24,770 bases of DNA from CAYRGQ01 sp964444885 (GCA_964444885.1 CAYUIZ010000036.1:1-24770); one strand, 5' to 3'. Positions 16,126-22,936 are shown, numbered from the stretch's first letter. Made by a program: numbers and translations. The notes: generated by a model from the sequence alone, not told the origin.

Positions 16126-17310
16126 TTACCGTTTCCGCCCCTGCCGCCACGACAGCAGGGTATAGGCTAGCAAACCGAGCACAGCGGCGCTTGCGAGCGC
16201 CAGTGCCGCACTCCCTACCAAGTATTGCGCCAGGTGGTTTTTGGCATATTGCCAATACACCATCGCATCGCCGCTGCGCGGGGGCAGGGTGAGTGGCGAC
16301 TGCAATAAGAACGCGCCCACTTGGAGCCCGCCGTAAATGATGACTGGAATCATCGGCGGAAGGCTGATATTCGAGCACGCAAACGCGATGACTTTGTTTA
16401 GCCGAAAAAGATAGGCGAGGAAGAGTACCGTCACCGTATGTAAGCCCCACAGGGGAGACATGCCGATCAGTACGCCTAGAAATACGGAGAGCGCTTTTGT
16501 CGCCGGTGTGTCCCGGCTTTGTAGAAAATCCTCAATAAAGAACTTTTTAAGTCCTTTTTTTTTCAACGACCGGAAATGGTTTCGGGGTCGGATGTACAAC
16601 AGGGATACCGCCACCAGCCACGTGTTGAGGACGCTAATGCGCGCAAAATCGCGGAATGGACGAAAGTGGGACACGCGCTCGGCTGGGTCGTACAGCACGC
16701 GCACGGGCACGTTTCGGACGGCCACGCCCCGCCATGCCGCCTTCACAATTACTTCGATTTCGAACTCAAACTTGCGGGTGTAGAACCGGATGCCCTGCAG
16801 GGCGGCCAGCGGATAAAGACGGTAGCCGCATTGCGTATCTTGGAGGCGGATTCCCGTTTCGAACCAGAACCAAAAATTCGAGAACCGGTTGCCGAAGCTG
16901 CTTTTGCCGGGCACATCCTCGTGGGCCATGTCTCGCGCGCCGATGAGCAACGCTTCGCCGTTGGCGATAATATCGTCAACGAAAACGGGTAACTCAGCCG
17001 GGTAGTGCTGGCCGTCCGAGTCAATCGTCACGGCATACCGGTATCCCGCCTTGGTCGCTTCGGCAAATCCCGTCTGCAAAGCGTATCCCTTGCCGCTGTT
17101 CTGTGGCAAATGGATTGTCCGAATTTGAGGGTATTGGGCTAAAATAGCGGCCGTTCCGTCTGTTGAGCCGTCGTTGACAACGAGGATGTGTTCCGTCAAT
17201 GCGGCCAGCCCGTCGAGTACCCGTCGCAACGTCGCTGCATTGTTATACGTAGGTACGATTGCACAGGCCGCAATGGGTTGCAGCACGTCGGTAAGCGGGT
17301 TGGCGGGCAT
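16126..17310 (-). CDS. Glycosyltransferase family 2 fused to DUF2062
   Basis: 394 residues. The N-terminal half is a GT-A glycosyltransferase of the dolichyl-phosphate-mannose synthase-like group: VPTYNNAATL (19-28), VNDGSTDGT (45-53), the metal-binding DSDGQH (97-102) and TQCGYRLYP (159-167). Residues from about 252 form a DUF2062 domain with membrane segments (FLGVLIGMSPLWGLHTVTVLFLAYLF and later segments), anchoring the enzyme to the inner membrane. It probably glycosylates or handles a lipid-linked acceptor. It is the last gene of a six-gene operon, five bases after the preceding stop. The same GT2-DUF2062 fusion is, as I recall, common in flexirubin/aryl-polyene-type clusters of Bacteroidota. 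Confidence 0.9.
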   Translation of the reverse strand: MPANPLTDVLQPIAACAIVPTYNNAATLRRVLDGLAALTEHILVVNDGSTDGTAAILAQYPQIRTIHLPQNSGKGYALQTGFAEATKAGYRYAVTIDSDGQHYPAELPVFVDDIIANGEALLIGARDMAHEDVPGKSSFGNRFSNFWFWFETGIRLQDTQCGYRLYPLAALQGIRFYTRKFEFEIEVIVKAAWRGVAVRNVPVRVLYDPAERVSHFRPFRDFARISVLNTWLVAVSLLYIRPRNHFRSLKKKGLKKFFIEDFLQSRDTPATKALSVFLGVLIGMSPLWGLHTVTVLFLAYLFRLNKVIAFACSNISLPPMIPVIIYGGLQVGAFLLQSPLTLPPRSGDAMVYWQYAKNHLAQYLVGSAALALASAAVLGLLAYTLLSWRQGRKR

Positions 17311-17315
17311 CCGGT

Positions 17316-17780
17316 TTATTTGGAATACTTTTCAAAGTAACTGGTGATCATCGTGCGCAGCACGCTATCTTCTACGGCTGGAAGCGCAGCCTCGACAAAC
17401 TCGCGGTCCGCACGGATATGCTGGTTGTACCGTACGATTTTGGGCAGATGTTCCTGTACGCTCAGGCGCACGAGGCGGATCTCAGCGTCGTTAGGAGCGC
17501 GCGCTACGGCATCCTCAATCCACGTTGCTGCTTCCCGCACCTTGGCACCCCGCTCTGAAAGCTTGGTGTAGCGCGCCAGCAACATCAGTCCGGCGCCCTT
17601 GTAAGCAACCATCACGGGTTTGCTTTCCTTGGATACGTCTTTCACCTGTTCGTAAAAATGCTGGGCAGACGCCTGGGATTCCGTAGCATCCCGATAGCGC
17701 AAGCGGATCTCGTCAAGCGACTGAGCACGCGCAGAGAGCGTTAAGACCGTGATTATACAGGCGAAAAGAATGGATTTCAT
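17316..17780 (-). CDS. Secreted helical protein of the flexirubin/aryl-polyene-type block
   Basis: 154 residues with a signal peptide (MKSILFACIITVLTLSARAQ, cleavage near residue 19-20) and a mature part that is all-helical with TPR-like character (AYKGAGLMLLARYTKLSERGAKVREAATWIEDAVARAPNDAEIRLVRLSVQEHLP). It should be periplasmic or peripherally outer-membrane-attached. No enzymatic motif is seen. The start overlaps the stop of the hotdog gene by four bases (ATGA at 17777-17780). Small proteins of this form occur next to LolA and polysaccharide deacetylase genes in Bacteroidota pigment clusters as I remember them; the function is unknown. Confidence 0.8.
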   Translation of the reverse strand: MKSILFACIITVLTLSARAQSLDEIRLRYRDATESQASAQHFYEQVKDVSKESKPVMVAYKGAGLMLLARYTKLSERGAKVREAATWIEDAVARAPNDAEIRLVRLSVQEHLPKIVRYNQHIRADREFVEAALPAVEDSVLRTMITSYFEKYSK

Positions 17781-18154
17781 GGCGTCTTTTTTTTGAATAT
17801 CCCACTGAACTTCAGTGCCGTGGTTTCGGCAAATGACGTTGTGCTCTTGATTGACAACCCCTCGTCCACCTGCTCAAATTGCAGCGCGATGTCGATATCG
17901 GATGTTTCGAATGGGTTAATGACTGCCATGAACTTGACGTTGCGGGCTGTTTGAAGCTGTAAAGGCATATTTGCCCACTTTTCGCCGAGTTCTTTGATGA
18001 TTTGCATCATGCATACCCCCGGTGTCACCGGTTGACCCGGAAAATGGCCGGCAAAAACCGGATGGTCTTTGTTGAGGCGCAACAATGCCTTGGCCGTATT
18101 ATCTGGCGTGGTTTCGAACGATAGGATGGTATAAAAGTCTTTTAGCAGTGGCAT
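17777..18154 (-). CDS. FabZ-like hotdog-fold 3-hydroxyacyl-ACP dehydratase, atypical active site
   Basis: 125 residues, a single hotdog fold. GHFPGQPVTPGVCMMQIIKEL (residues 36-56) aligns by eye with the FabZ/FabA active-site stretch: the catalytic His is His37 in HFPG. The acidic partner, which in FabZ follows PGV by four residues (PGVLxxE), is Gln51 here. The protein may therefore be a non-canonical dehydratase, an acyl-binding partner of another subunit, or act by a different mechanism. It begins 12 bases after the lipoprotein stop and overlaps the next gene by four bases, so it is firmly part of the operon. Likely substrate: an ACP-bound polyketide or fatty acyl chain. Confidence 0.85.
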   Translation of the reverse strand: MPLLKDFYTILSFETTPDNTAKALLRLNKDHPVFAGHFPGQPVTPGVCMMQIIKELGEKWANMPLQLQTARNVKFMAVINPFETSDIDIALQFEQVDEGLSIKSTTSFAETTALKFSGIFKKKTP

Positions 18155-18166
18155 AGGGCGTGTTTA

Positions 18167-18811
18167 TTAGCGGGACGATTCCGGCTCGGAGTCGACTTCC
18201 TGAAGCAAAAATAGGAAAATATTTAACTTGCCGCCCCGGTGGGACAGCGTGATGTCCGGAAAATCAGGATCCCGGTAGTCGTAGGTAATGGTAGTTCGTT
18301 CGCGGCCCCGTTCAGCACGGACGGTTTTGACCAGCACGCTGTCCGGTTGGCGTAGGTAATGGTAGGCGCGCTTGTCTGCCACTACCGTTTCGTACACCAA
18401 GCTGTCGCCGTGGATATAGTGCTGTTTGACGGGTGCATTGTCTTGGAGCAGTAGTAAGAAATCGCGCTTGAGCAAATCCAGCACGGGCTTGCGGCGCAGG
18501 GGCGCAATGGCGTGGTGCAGCGTGAAGTCGCCGTCCGCTAGTTCAAAACCCAGCAGGGTACCGCCAAATTCGTTGAGCAGGGCCATACGGTAGTGATTAG
18601 TGTCTAGCTTTTTGATGATGAATATCCCACCCATCGTGTGCCCGTAGGCATCGATGCGCGCCCGGAAGCTGTGTTCGAAATGAGCGGTGTCCAGAAATGC
18701 GGGGGTGAACGGCTTTGCGGCAGTCTCCAGCGGGATAAACCGTTGCGAATAACTGCGGCATCCGCCTAGCAACACCACCCACAGGAGGCTAATGAGCCAT
18801 GAATTTCTCAT
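18167..18811 (-). CDS. Outer membrane lipoprotein, LolB-like, of the flexirubin/aryl-polyene-type block
   Basis: About 214 residues from the ATG at 18811 (MRNSWLISLLWVVLLGGC), giving a short signal peptide with a lipobox ending in Cys18. An ATG at 18877 would put a 22-residue basic extension before the signal peptide and is disfavoured. The mature part is rich in beta strands (HSFRARIDAYGHTMGGIFIIKKL, MALLNEFGGTLLGFELADGDF) as in LolB/DUF3261-type lipoproteins that accept hydrophobic cargo at the outer membrane. The start lies inside the 3' end of the LolA-like gene (23-bp overlap), tying it to that carrier. Family assignment is by character and context, not by a decisive motif. Confidence 0.78.
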   Translation of the reverse strand: MRNSWLISLLWVVLLGGCRSYSQRFIPLETAAKPFTPAFLDTAHFEHSFRARIDAYGHTMGGIFIIKKLDTNHYRMALLNEFGGTLLGFELADGDFTLHHAIAPLRRKPVLDLLKRDFLLLLQDNAPVKQHYIHGDSLVYETVVADKRAYHYLRQPDSVLVKTVRAERGRERTTITYDYRDPDFPDITLSHRGGKLNIFLFLLQEVDSEPESSR

Positions 18812-19439
18812 CCGGAATCGGGGTGTTTCGCTTCTGGCCCGAAAATGTAATCTCGGTATAATCCATCGAAGGTTCAATCATCTTAATCCGTGTTACCGCA
18901 TACGAATTCGGGTCAAAAGTCATTTCAATTTGCTTCATGTACCTAGCCAGGGTTTTTTCCTTCGGCGTAAAGGTAGCGCGGTACTGCGCGTTGACGCGGT
19001 GATACGCAATGTCAAACCGCTTATCGTCGAAAATGGCATCTCCCTGCACGGTGCCGGTCAGCATCTTATTGATGTCGCGAAGCAGGGCGTTGGACGTGAG
19101 GTTAACGTCTTTCGTGTTTCCGCCATCGTTGATGAACATCCGCGTATCATCAAACACCACGTAGTAGGAGAACGGTGAAGTATATTCCCAACGGATGTGT
19201 TGCGGCTTTTTAAAGTAGAGCTTGCCGGTTGACTTGATTGCTTTGTCGACAAAGTCCAAGTGCTTGAGCTGGACGAAATCGCTCTCCAACGATTGCATTG
19301 CGGCTGATTGCGCAGCGACGTTTTTCTTCAGCTCCAGAATCTCCGAAGTCGACAGGCTGGCCGGTTGGGCGTAGGCTACGCCAGCCAGCAAGGTCACGCC
19401 CATGCAAACCACCATACAATATCGCAATAGGCTATGCAT
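18789..19439 (-). CDS. LolA-like outer membrane lipoprotein carrier
   Basis: 217 residues from the ATG at 19439 (MHSLLRYCMVVCMGVTLLAGVAYAQ), which gives a proper signal peptide and an eight-base overlap with the stop of the deacetylase gene; an ATG at 19478 would add 13 residues. The mature protein has the LolA pattern: an early helix (SAAMQSLESDFVQLKHL), then GKLYFKKPQHIRWEYTSPFSYYVVFDDTRMFI, close to the LolA consensus of G-x-hydrophobic-Phe-Lys-x-Pro...Trp...Tyr. It should be a soluble periplasmic carrier for acylated cargo. Placed in this operon, it may serve a polyene or other lipid rather than general lipoproteins. Confidence 0.9.
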   Translation of the reverse strand: MHSLLRYCMVVCMGVTLLAGVAYAQPASLSTSEILELKKNVAAQSAAMQSLESDFVQLKHLDFVDKAIKSTGKLYFKKPQHIRWEYTSPFSYYVVFDDTRMFINDGGNTKDVNLTSNALLRDINKMLTGTVQGDAIFDDKRFDIAYHRVNAQYRATFTPKEKTLARYMKQIEMTFDPNSYAVTRIKMIEPSMDYTEITFSGQKRNTPIPDEKFMAH

Positions 19440-20196
19440 CGCGGGCGAGTTCTTCGACGGTGACAAGTTTAAATCCATAATTAACCAATATAGGCAACAA
19501 CTGTTCCAAAGCGGGGATAATACGCGTATGCGTATCGTGGAGCAGGACGATGTCTCCGTCCCTGGCTTTTTTCAGTATGCGCCTGGCGATGCGGGCGGGG
19601 TCATCCACAGCCGTGTCGTACGGACGTACGCGCCAGCCCACGACAAGGTGGCCCGTTTCGCGGACGGCGGCGGCCAAATGGGGCGTGGTGACACCGTAGG
19701 GTGGCCGAAAGAATCTGTTTCGCCGGCCGTTGGTGGCAAGGGACAGGATGGCGTCGGTCTGTTGGATTTCGTCCAGCCAACCCCGCTTGGTTTTAAAATC
19801 TATCCATGTGGCGTGACTGAAGGAATGGTTGGCGACTTGGTGGCCTCGATTGTGCAGTTCCCGCACGAGTTCCGGATGTTCCGCTGCCCGGTGCCCGATA
19901 CAGAAAAAGGTCGAACGGCCGCCATATTGCTCAATCAGGGCGGCTACGGCTAAGGTGAAGTCCGGATCAGGCCCATCGTCAAAGGTAACGGCTATTTTCT
20001 GCGCCCCAGCGGGGTATTGCGTGGCCACCGGGAGGAAAAATCCGGAGTCTATCCGTACTGCGCCAACGGCCACCACGCTCAGTGCGACCAAGAAGGCAAT
20101 GGGCAGCACGAACCACGGAAAATAGCCCAGCCAAACCGCTGCACCAAGCAGTAGCAGCGCGGCGGAACCTATGTACAGCAAACGTTTAAATCCCAT
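19432..20196 (-). CDS. Polysaccharide deacetylase (NodB/CE4) with N-terminal membrane segments
   Basis: 254 residues. Two hydrophobic helices (about 6-23 and 27-48) anchor it in the inner membrane with the catalytic domain probably periplasmic. CE4 motifs are intact: TFDDGPDP (71-78, catalytic base and metal Asp), HSFSH (124-128, metal His pair), RPPYG (164-168) and LLHD (218-221). It should remove acetyl groups from an amino sugar, or act as an esterase-like deacylase. It is the first gene of the six-gene block. The only promoter hint is TATTTTTA on the minus strand at 20241-20248 (seven of eight bases, no -33). An inverted repeat TCACT-GA-AGTGA (20218-20229) lies just upstream of the start. 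Confidence 0.92.
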   Translation of the reverse strand: MGFKRLLYIGSAALLLLGAAVWLGYFPWFVLPIAFLVALSVVAVGAVRIDSGFFLPVATQYPAGAQKIAVTFDDGPDPDFTLAVAALIEQYGGRSTFFCIGHRAAEHPELVRELHNRGHQVANHSFSHATWIDFKTKRGWLDEIQQTDAILSLATNGRRNRFFRPPYGVTTPHLAAAVRETGHLVVGWRVRPYDTAVDDPARIARRILKKARDGDIVLLHDTHTRIIPALEQLLPILVNYGFKLVTVEELARDA

Positions 20197-20313
20197 GTTA
20201 GTGGCGCAGCGCGAAAATCACTGAAGTGACTCGGCCACGGTAAAAATACAAAATGGATCCGGATGTTGGCGATGGAACGGCTTACGCTTTCCAGCGAATT
20301 CCGTTTGGGAATG

Positions 20314-20359
20314 CCTAAACAAAAAGGCCTGCATCAACTTGGACGTGATGCAGGCCTTT
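20314..20359 (-). terminator. Strong intrinsic terminator of the zinc metallopeptidase gene
   Basis: A perfect 14-bp inverted repeat (AAAGGCCTGCATCA at 20323-20336 with its complement at 20346-20359, 9-nt loop) is followed on the minus strand by a T-rich tract (TTTTTGTTT). It lies 20 bases downstream of the metallopeptidase stop. Confidence 0.88.
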
Positions 20360-20379
20360 CTGAACGTATATTTTATGCG

Positions 20380-21066
20380 TTAATCGCGGCGGCCAAACAG
20401 CAAGCTGGCGTAATAGAGCAATGTCACCAGCGATGAAAGCGCGGCAACAACGTAGGTCATGGCTGCCCACCACAGTGCATCTTTCGCCCCTTCGTGCTCC
20501 GTGGTGCTGTGCGTGATGTTTTTCGTGTTTAACCAAACCAGCGCGCGTCTCGATGCGTCAAACTCGACCGGCAACGTGACGAAGGTAAACAGCGTGGTAA
20601 TCGCCAGCGCCGCGACACCAATGGCCAGCACCCAAATGTTGCCCGAGAAAGCAAGGATAACACCAATCAACAGTACCCAAGTCGTCATTTTGGACGCCAC
20701 GTTAACCGCAGGCACCATCGCGGAGCGAAACTGCAACCAGCTGTAGGCCTTGGCATGTTGGATGGCGTGGCCGCATTCGTGGGCGGCAACGGCGGCGGCG
20801 GCTATGCTACGGCCTTGGTACACGTCTGGACTCAGGTTGACCGTGCGGTTTTGCGGATTGTAGTGGTCGGTGAGCTGACCTTGCACTGAAATAATCTGTA
20901 CATCGTAGATGCCATTGTCGTGCAACATTTGCTGCGCGATGTCCCGGCCTGTCAGTCCGCTGCTCAGGGGCATTTCCGAGTATTTTTTGAATTTGTTTTT
21001 AAAACGCCATTGAACAATCATGCTGGCCAGCATAATTCCAATAAAAAGAATCCAGTAAAATCCCAT
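20380..21066 (-). CDS. Neutral zinc metallopeptidase (YugP-like, Zn_peptidase_2)
   Basis: 228 residues. One hydrophobic helix at the N-terminus (WILFIGIMLASMIV) and two or three more in the C-terminal half (TTWVLLIGVILAF, IWVLAIGVAALAITTLF, and YVVAALSSLVTLLYYASLLF) make it an inner-membrane protein. HECGH at 96-100 is the HExxH zinc site and catalytic Glu; Glu168/Asp170 in LPVEFDASRRA is the probable third ligand. Family members are membrane proteases of uncertain substrate. It is monocistronic with its own terminator; upstream is a 478-bp divergent region without a clear minus-strand promoter. Confidence 0.92.
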   Translation of the reverse strand: MGFYWILFIGIMLASMIVQWRFKNKFKKYSEMPLSSGLTGRDIAQQMLHDNGIYDVQIISVQGQLTDHYNPQNRTVNLSPDVYQGRSIAAAAVAAHECGHAIQHAKAYSWLQFRSAMVPAVNVASKMTTWVLLIGVILAFSGNIWVLAIGVAALAITTLFTFVTLPVEFDASRRALVWLNTKNITHSTTEHEGAKDALWWAAMTYVVAALSSLVTLLYYASLLFGRRD

Positions 21067-21544
21067 AATATCTTTATTCGTTGTTAATGTTCATTATTAC
21101 GTTGATCCAATTGCAAAAAACGTACCGTGCTTCCTGCAAATAGACGGTAAAGATAGGCTTATACGCGGTAGGAGGTGCAAAGGTTACAATTTTATTACAC
21201 GGAAGGCGATGGGCGTGTTGCCAGGAGACGGTTTGGCAGAAATGTGCGACAAAATTGCAGGTTGGCGTCGAACAGCTTCCCTAGAAGTGGCTTCTTTTTG
21301 TCTAGTTCCGTCCGTTACAAAGGTTTTTTGGGGCGGTAGTGACAAAAAACAGTCAGATTAGGGTATGTCAGTGGTTTGAATTGGGCCGAAGGAGTGGTTA
21401 CTTTGAGGTAACAAATTATAAACACTACGTCGTTTCCCACGTTTTGCATGCGACACGTCTGTCGGCGAATAAGTCGATTATTGGTTTTTAAAGGTGGCGT
21501 TAGCCGGTAGAGGGAAATTCGTGCAGCATTAACCGGAAAAAGTT
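21067..21544. other. 478-bp divergent intergenic region
   Basis: It lies between the metallopeptidase (minus) and the sigma factor gene (plus). The right part holds the candidate sigma-gene promoter at 21376-21405 and a 5' leader of about 130 bases. In the left part minus-strand boxes such as TCTATTTG (near 21143-21150) are seven-of-eight matches without a spaced TTG. I see no open frame, tRNA or riboswitch-like fold; several T/G-rich runs (for example around 21322-21336) are unexplained. Confidence 0.4.
21376..21405 (+). promoter_or_regulatory. Candidate promoter of the ECF sigma factor gene
   Basis: TTG at 21376-21378, 19 bases, then TTACTTTG (21398-21405), a seven-of-eight match to TAnnTTTG. 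The box lies inside the inverted repeat GTTAC-TTTGAG-GTAAC (21397-21412), so a regulator binding there would cover it. The leader to the ATG at 21545 would be about 130 bases. Confidence 0.45.
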
Positions 21545-22111
21545 ATGTCCGTTTCCAAGCTTCTAAACCGAGCGTCGACAGGCGATGAGGCTGCCTTTTG
21601 CGCATTGTATGACCGCTATCGGCCCAAAGTCTATTCTTACGCCCTGAAAATCACGCGTTCTGTCGAGATGGCAGAGGATATTGTGCACGACGTTTTTGTG
21701 AAATTGTGGGATAACGGTGGGATGGAGGTCGAAAACGTCGATGGTTTTTTGCGTGTTGTCACCCGAAACCATACCTTGAAAGTTTTGCGAAGACAGGTGT
21801 TGGTACATCGTACCGCCAGGGATATTGGCAAATTGGAACCCCACTCCGACTTGTGTACCGACGAAGCCATCGCTTATAACGAAACCCAGGAAATGTTATT
21901 GAATGCGATCTCCCGTTTGTCGCCCCAGCGAAAGCAGGTTTTCCTGCTGTGTAGGGAGGAAGGGCTAAAGTATGACGAAGTGGCTGAGCGGATGAACCTG
22001 TCGCCATTAACCGTGAAGACGCACATGCAGCATGCTTTGCGTTTCCTGCGGAATTATGTGAGCAAGTATTCCGGCCTGGTACTGCTATTGGCGGTCATCC
22101 GTTTTCTTTAG
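21545..22111 (+). CDS. ECF-type RNA polymerase sigma-70 factor (FecI-like)
   Basis: 188 residues, the standard length. Region 2 is seen in FCALYDRYRPKVYSYALKITRSVEMAEDIVHDVFVKLW (about 18-56); region 4 as a helix-turn-helix, ISRLSPQRKQVFLLCREEGLKYDEVAERMNLSPLTVKTHMQHALRFLR (about 122-169). It directs RNA polymerase to surface-signalling targets, usually a neighbouring SusC/SusD-type nutrient-uptake locus. The last residues (YSGLVLLLAVIRFL) form a hydrophobic tail seen in many Bacteroidota members of this group. Its partner anti-sigma gene lies downstream on the same strand, but unusually about 825 bp away. Confidence 0.94.
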   Translation: MSVSKLLNRASTGDEAAFCALYDRYRPKVYSYALKITRSVEMAEDIVHDVFVKLWDNGGMEVENVDGFLRVVTRNHTLKVLRRQVLVHRTARDIGKLEPHSDLCTDEAIAYNETQEMLLNAISRLSPQRKQVFLLCREEGLKYDEVAERMNLSPLTVKTHMQHALRFLRNYVSKYSGLVLLLAVIRFL

Positions 22112-22134
22112 GATTTTCCCGGCTTGATTTGCCG

Positions 22135-22184
22135 TTGCTTTGTTTGGGTTTTGACCCATTTAGCGCGAGTTTGTAACTCGTGCT
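22135..22184. repeat. REP-like palindromic repeat, copy 1
   Basis: Bases 22135-22178 (44 bp) recur exactly at 22320-22363. The unit holds two stem-loops: TGGGT-TTTG-ACCCA (22145-22158), and a 10-bp stem AGCGCGAGTT/AACTCGTGCT (22162-22171 and 22175-22184) with one G-T wobble and a TGT loop. GCGCGAGTTTGTAACTCG-type palindromes are familiar dispersed repeats of Bacteroidota, likely REP elements mobilised by IS200-like RAYT transposases. Confidence 0.7.
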
Positions 22185-22294
22185 TTGTTACCAAACACCT
22201 TCCCCAACACCGCAGCCATCTACTCCCGGCCGTCATGTCGACTGTCGGTTAGCGGTGGGGCCGTGGGGAATGGAGATGTCTATCTGTTTGCTCT

Positions 22295-22310
22295 TTTGCG
22301 AATTCGCAAA
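22295..22310. repeat. Perfect 16-bp palindrome
   Basis: TTTGCGAATTCGCAAA is fully self-complementary with no spacer. It sits ten bases before repeat copy 2. It could be a regulator site, a repeat-unit boundary or chance. Confidence 0.6.
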
Positions 22311-22319
22311 TCAGCGCTT

Positions 22320-22363
22320 TTGCTTTGTTTGGGTTTTGACCCATTTAGCGCGAGTTTGTAACT
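22320..22363. repeat. REP-like repeat, copy 2, cut by the assembly gap
   Basis: Identical over 44 bp to 22135-22178; the sequence runs into the N-gap just after the central AACT, so its right arm is missing. Confidence 0.7.
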
Positions 22364-22463
22364 NNNNNNNNNNNNNNNNNNNNNNNNNNNNNNNNNNNNN
22401 NNNNNNNNNNNNNNNNNNNNNNNNNNNNNNNNNNNNNNNNNNNNNNNNNNNNNNNNNNNNNNN
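22364..22463. other. Assembly gap of exactly 100 N
   Basis: A round 100-N run is normally a placeholder for unknown length. It falls inside a repeat, so the real sequence may be longer or shorter. Confidence 0.95.
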
Positions 22464-22490
22464 AATCAGCGCTTTTGCTTTGTTTGGGTT
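22464..22490. repeat. Partial repeat copy 3 right of the gap
   Basis: 27 bp identical to 22309-22335, then it diverges where the other copies continue into TTGACCC. The right-hand contig therefore begins with sequence already present on the left-hand contig. Confidence 0.7.
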
Positions 22491-22600
22491 GCCATTCGTT
22501 TTTTTATTGCCCCTGTGGCGTTCGAATTGTACAGACGTGATTAATCGCGTCTTCTACGGCACAGGCCCGACCATACCGGTGAGGATGCCTTCACGACTCT

Positions 22601-22626
22601 ACGCATCCACGCATCCACGCATCCAC
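22601..22626. repeat. 8-bp tandem repeat ACGCATCC x3.25
   Basis: Three exact units (22601-22624) plus AC. A possible slippage site; no coding frame covers it. Confidence 0.85.
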
Positions 22627-22660
22627 AAATCAACGACTCAACAAGCAAAACACCACCCTT

Positions 22661-22754
22661 TTGTCATCCTGAACGGAGTGAAGGATCTCTTACCCAACGA
22701 AAGTAGATCGCTCCGCTATCATGAGTTAGATCCCTCTTAGCATCGGGATGACAA
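22661..22754. mobile_element. MITE-like palindromic element (GTCATCCTGA type)
   Basis: A 94-bp element with perfect 9-bp inverted ends, TTGTCATCC (22661-22669) and GGATGACAA (22746-22754). The left end continues as TGAACGGAGTGAAGGATCTC, the widely dispersed intergenic repeat seen in many Bacteroidota genomes. Internal arms (GATCTC and GAGTTAGATC) allow a partial fold. No transposase and no clear target-site duplication are visible. Confidence 0.65.
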
Positions 22755-22936
22755 GATACGTGTAGTTTTCCGTTCACCGTTCCTCCACGAATACAACAAA
22801 CCTACGCCTCCACGAATAATTTTTTCAATTCCCATTACTCCGATCCGGCTGACCGTGGGTCTTATAGTTAAAGCGCCTGACGCAGGATCTAGTTAACATG
22901 GATCGCAGCGGGCTGTTGACCTCGGGTTTATCTGAA

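Larger units (their letters stand above)
22112..22936. other. Repeat-rich 825-bp region between sigma and anti-sigma genes
   Basis: It contains two REP-like palindromic repeats, a perfect 16-bp palindrome, a 100-N gap, an 8-bp tandem repeat, a MITE-like element and a pair of 12-bp direct repeats CCTCCACGAATA (22782-22793 and 22807-22818). No credible coding frame crosses it, and no clear promoter is seen directly before the anti-sigma gene. Confidence 0.6.

Noticed and set aside
22601..22626. Short tandem repeat as a CRISPR array
   Set aside because: The units are 8 bp and contiguous with no spacers, and there are no cas genes in the window.
22180..22740. A frame running through the N-gap
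   Set aside because: It is open only because the N positions are read as unknown residues; it covers REP and MITE-like repeats and has no protein character.
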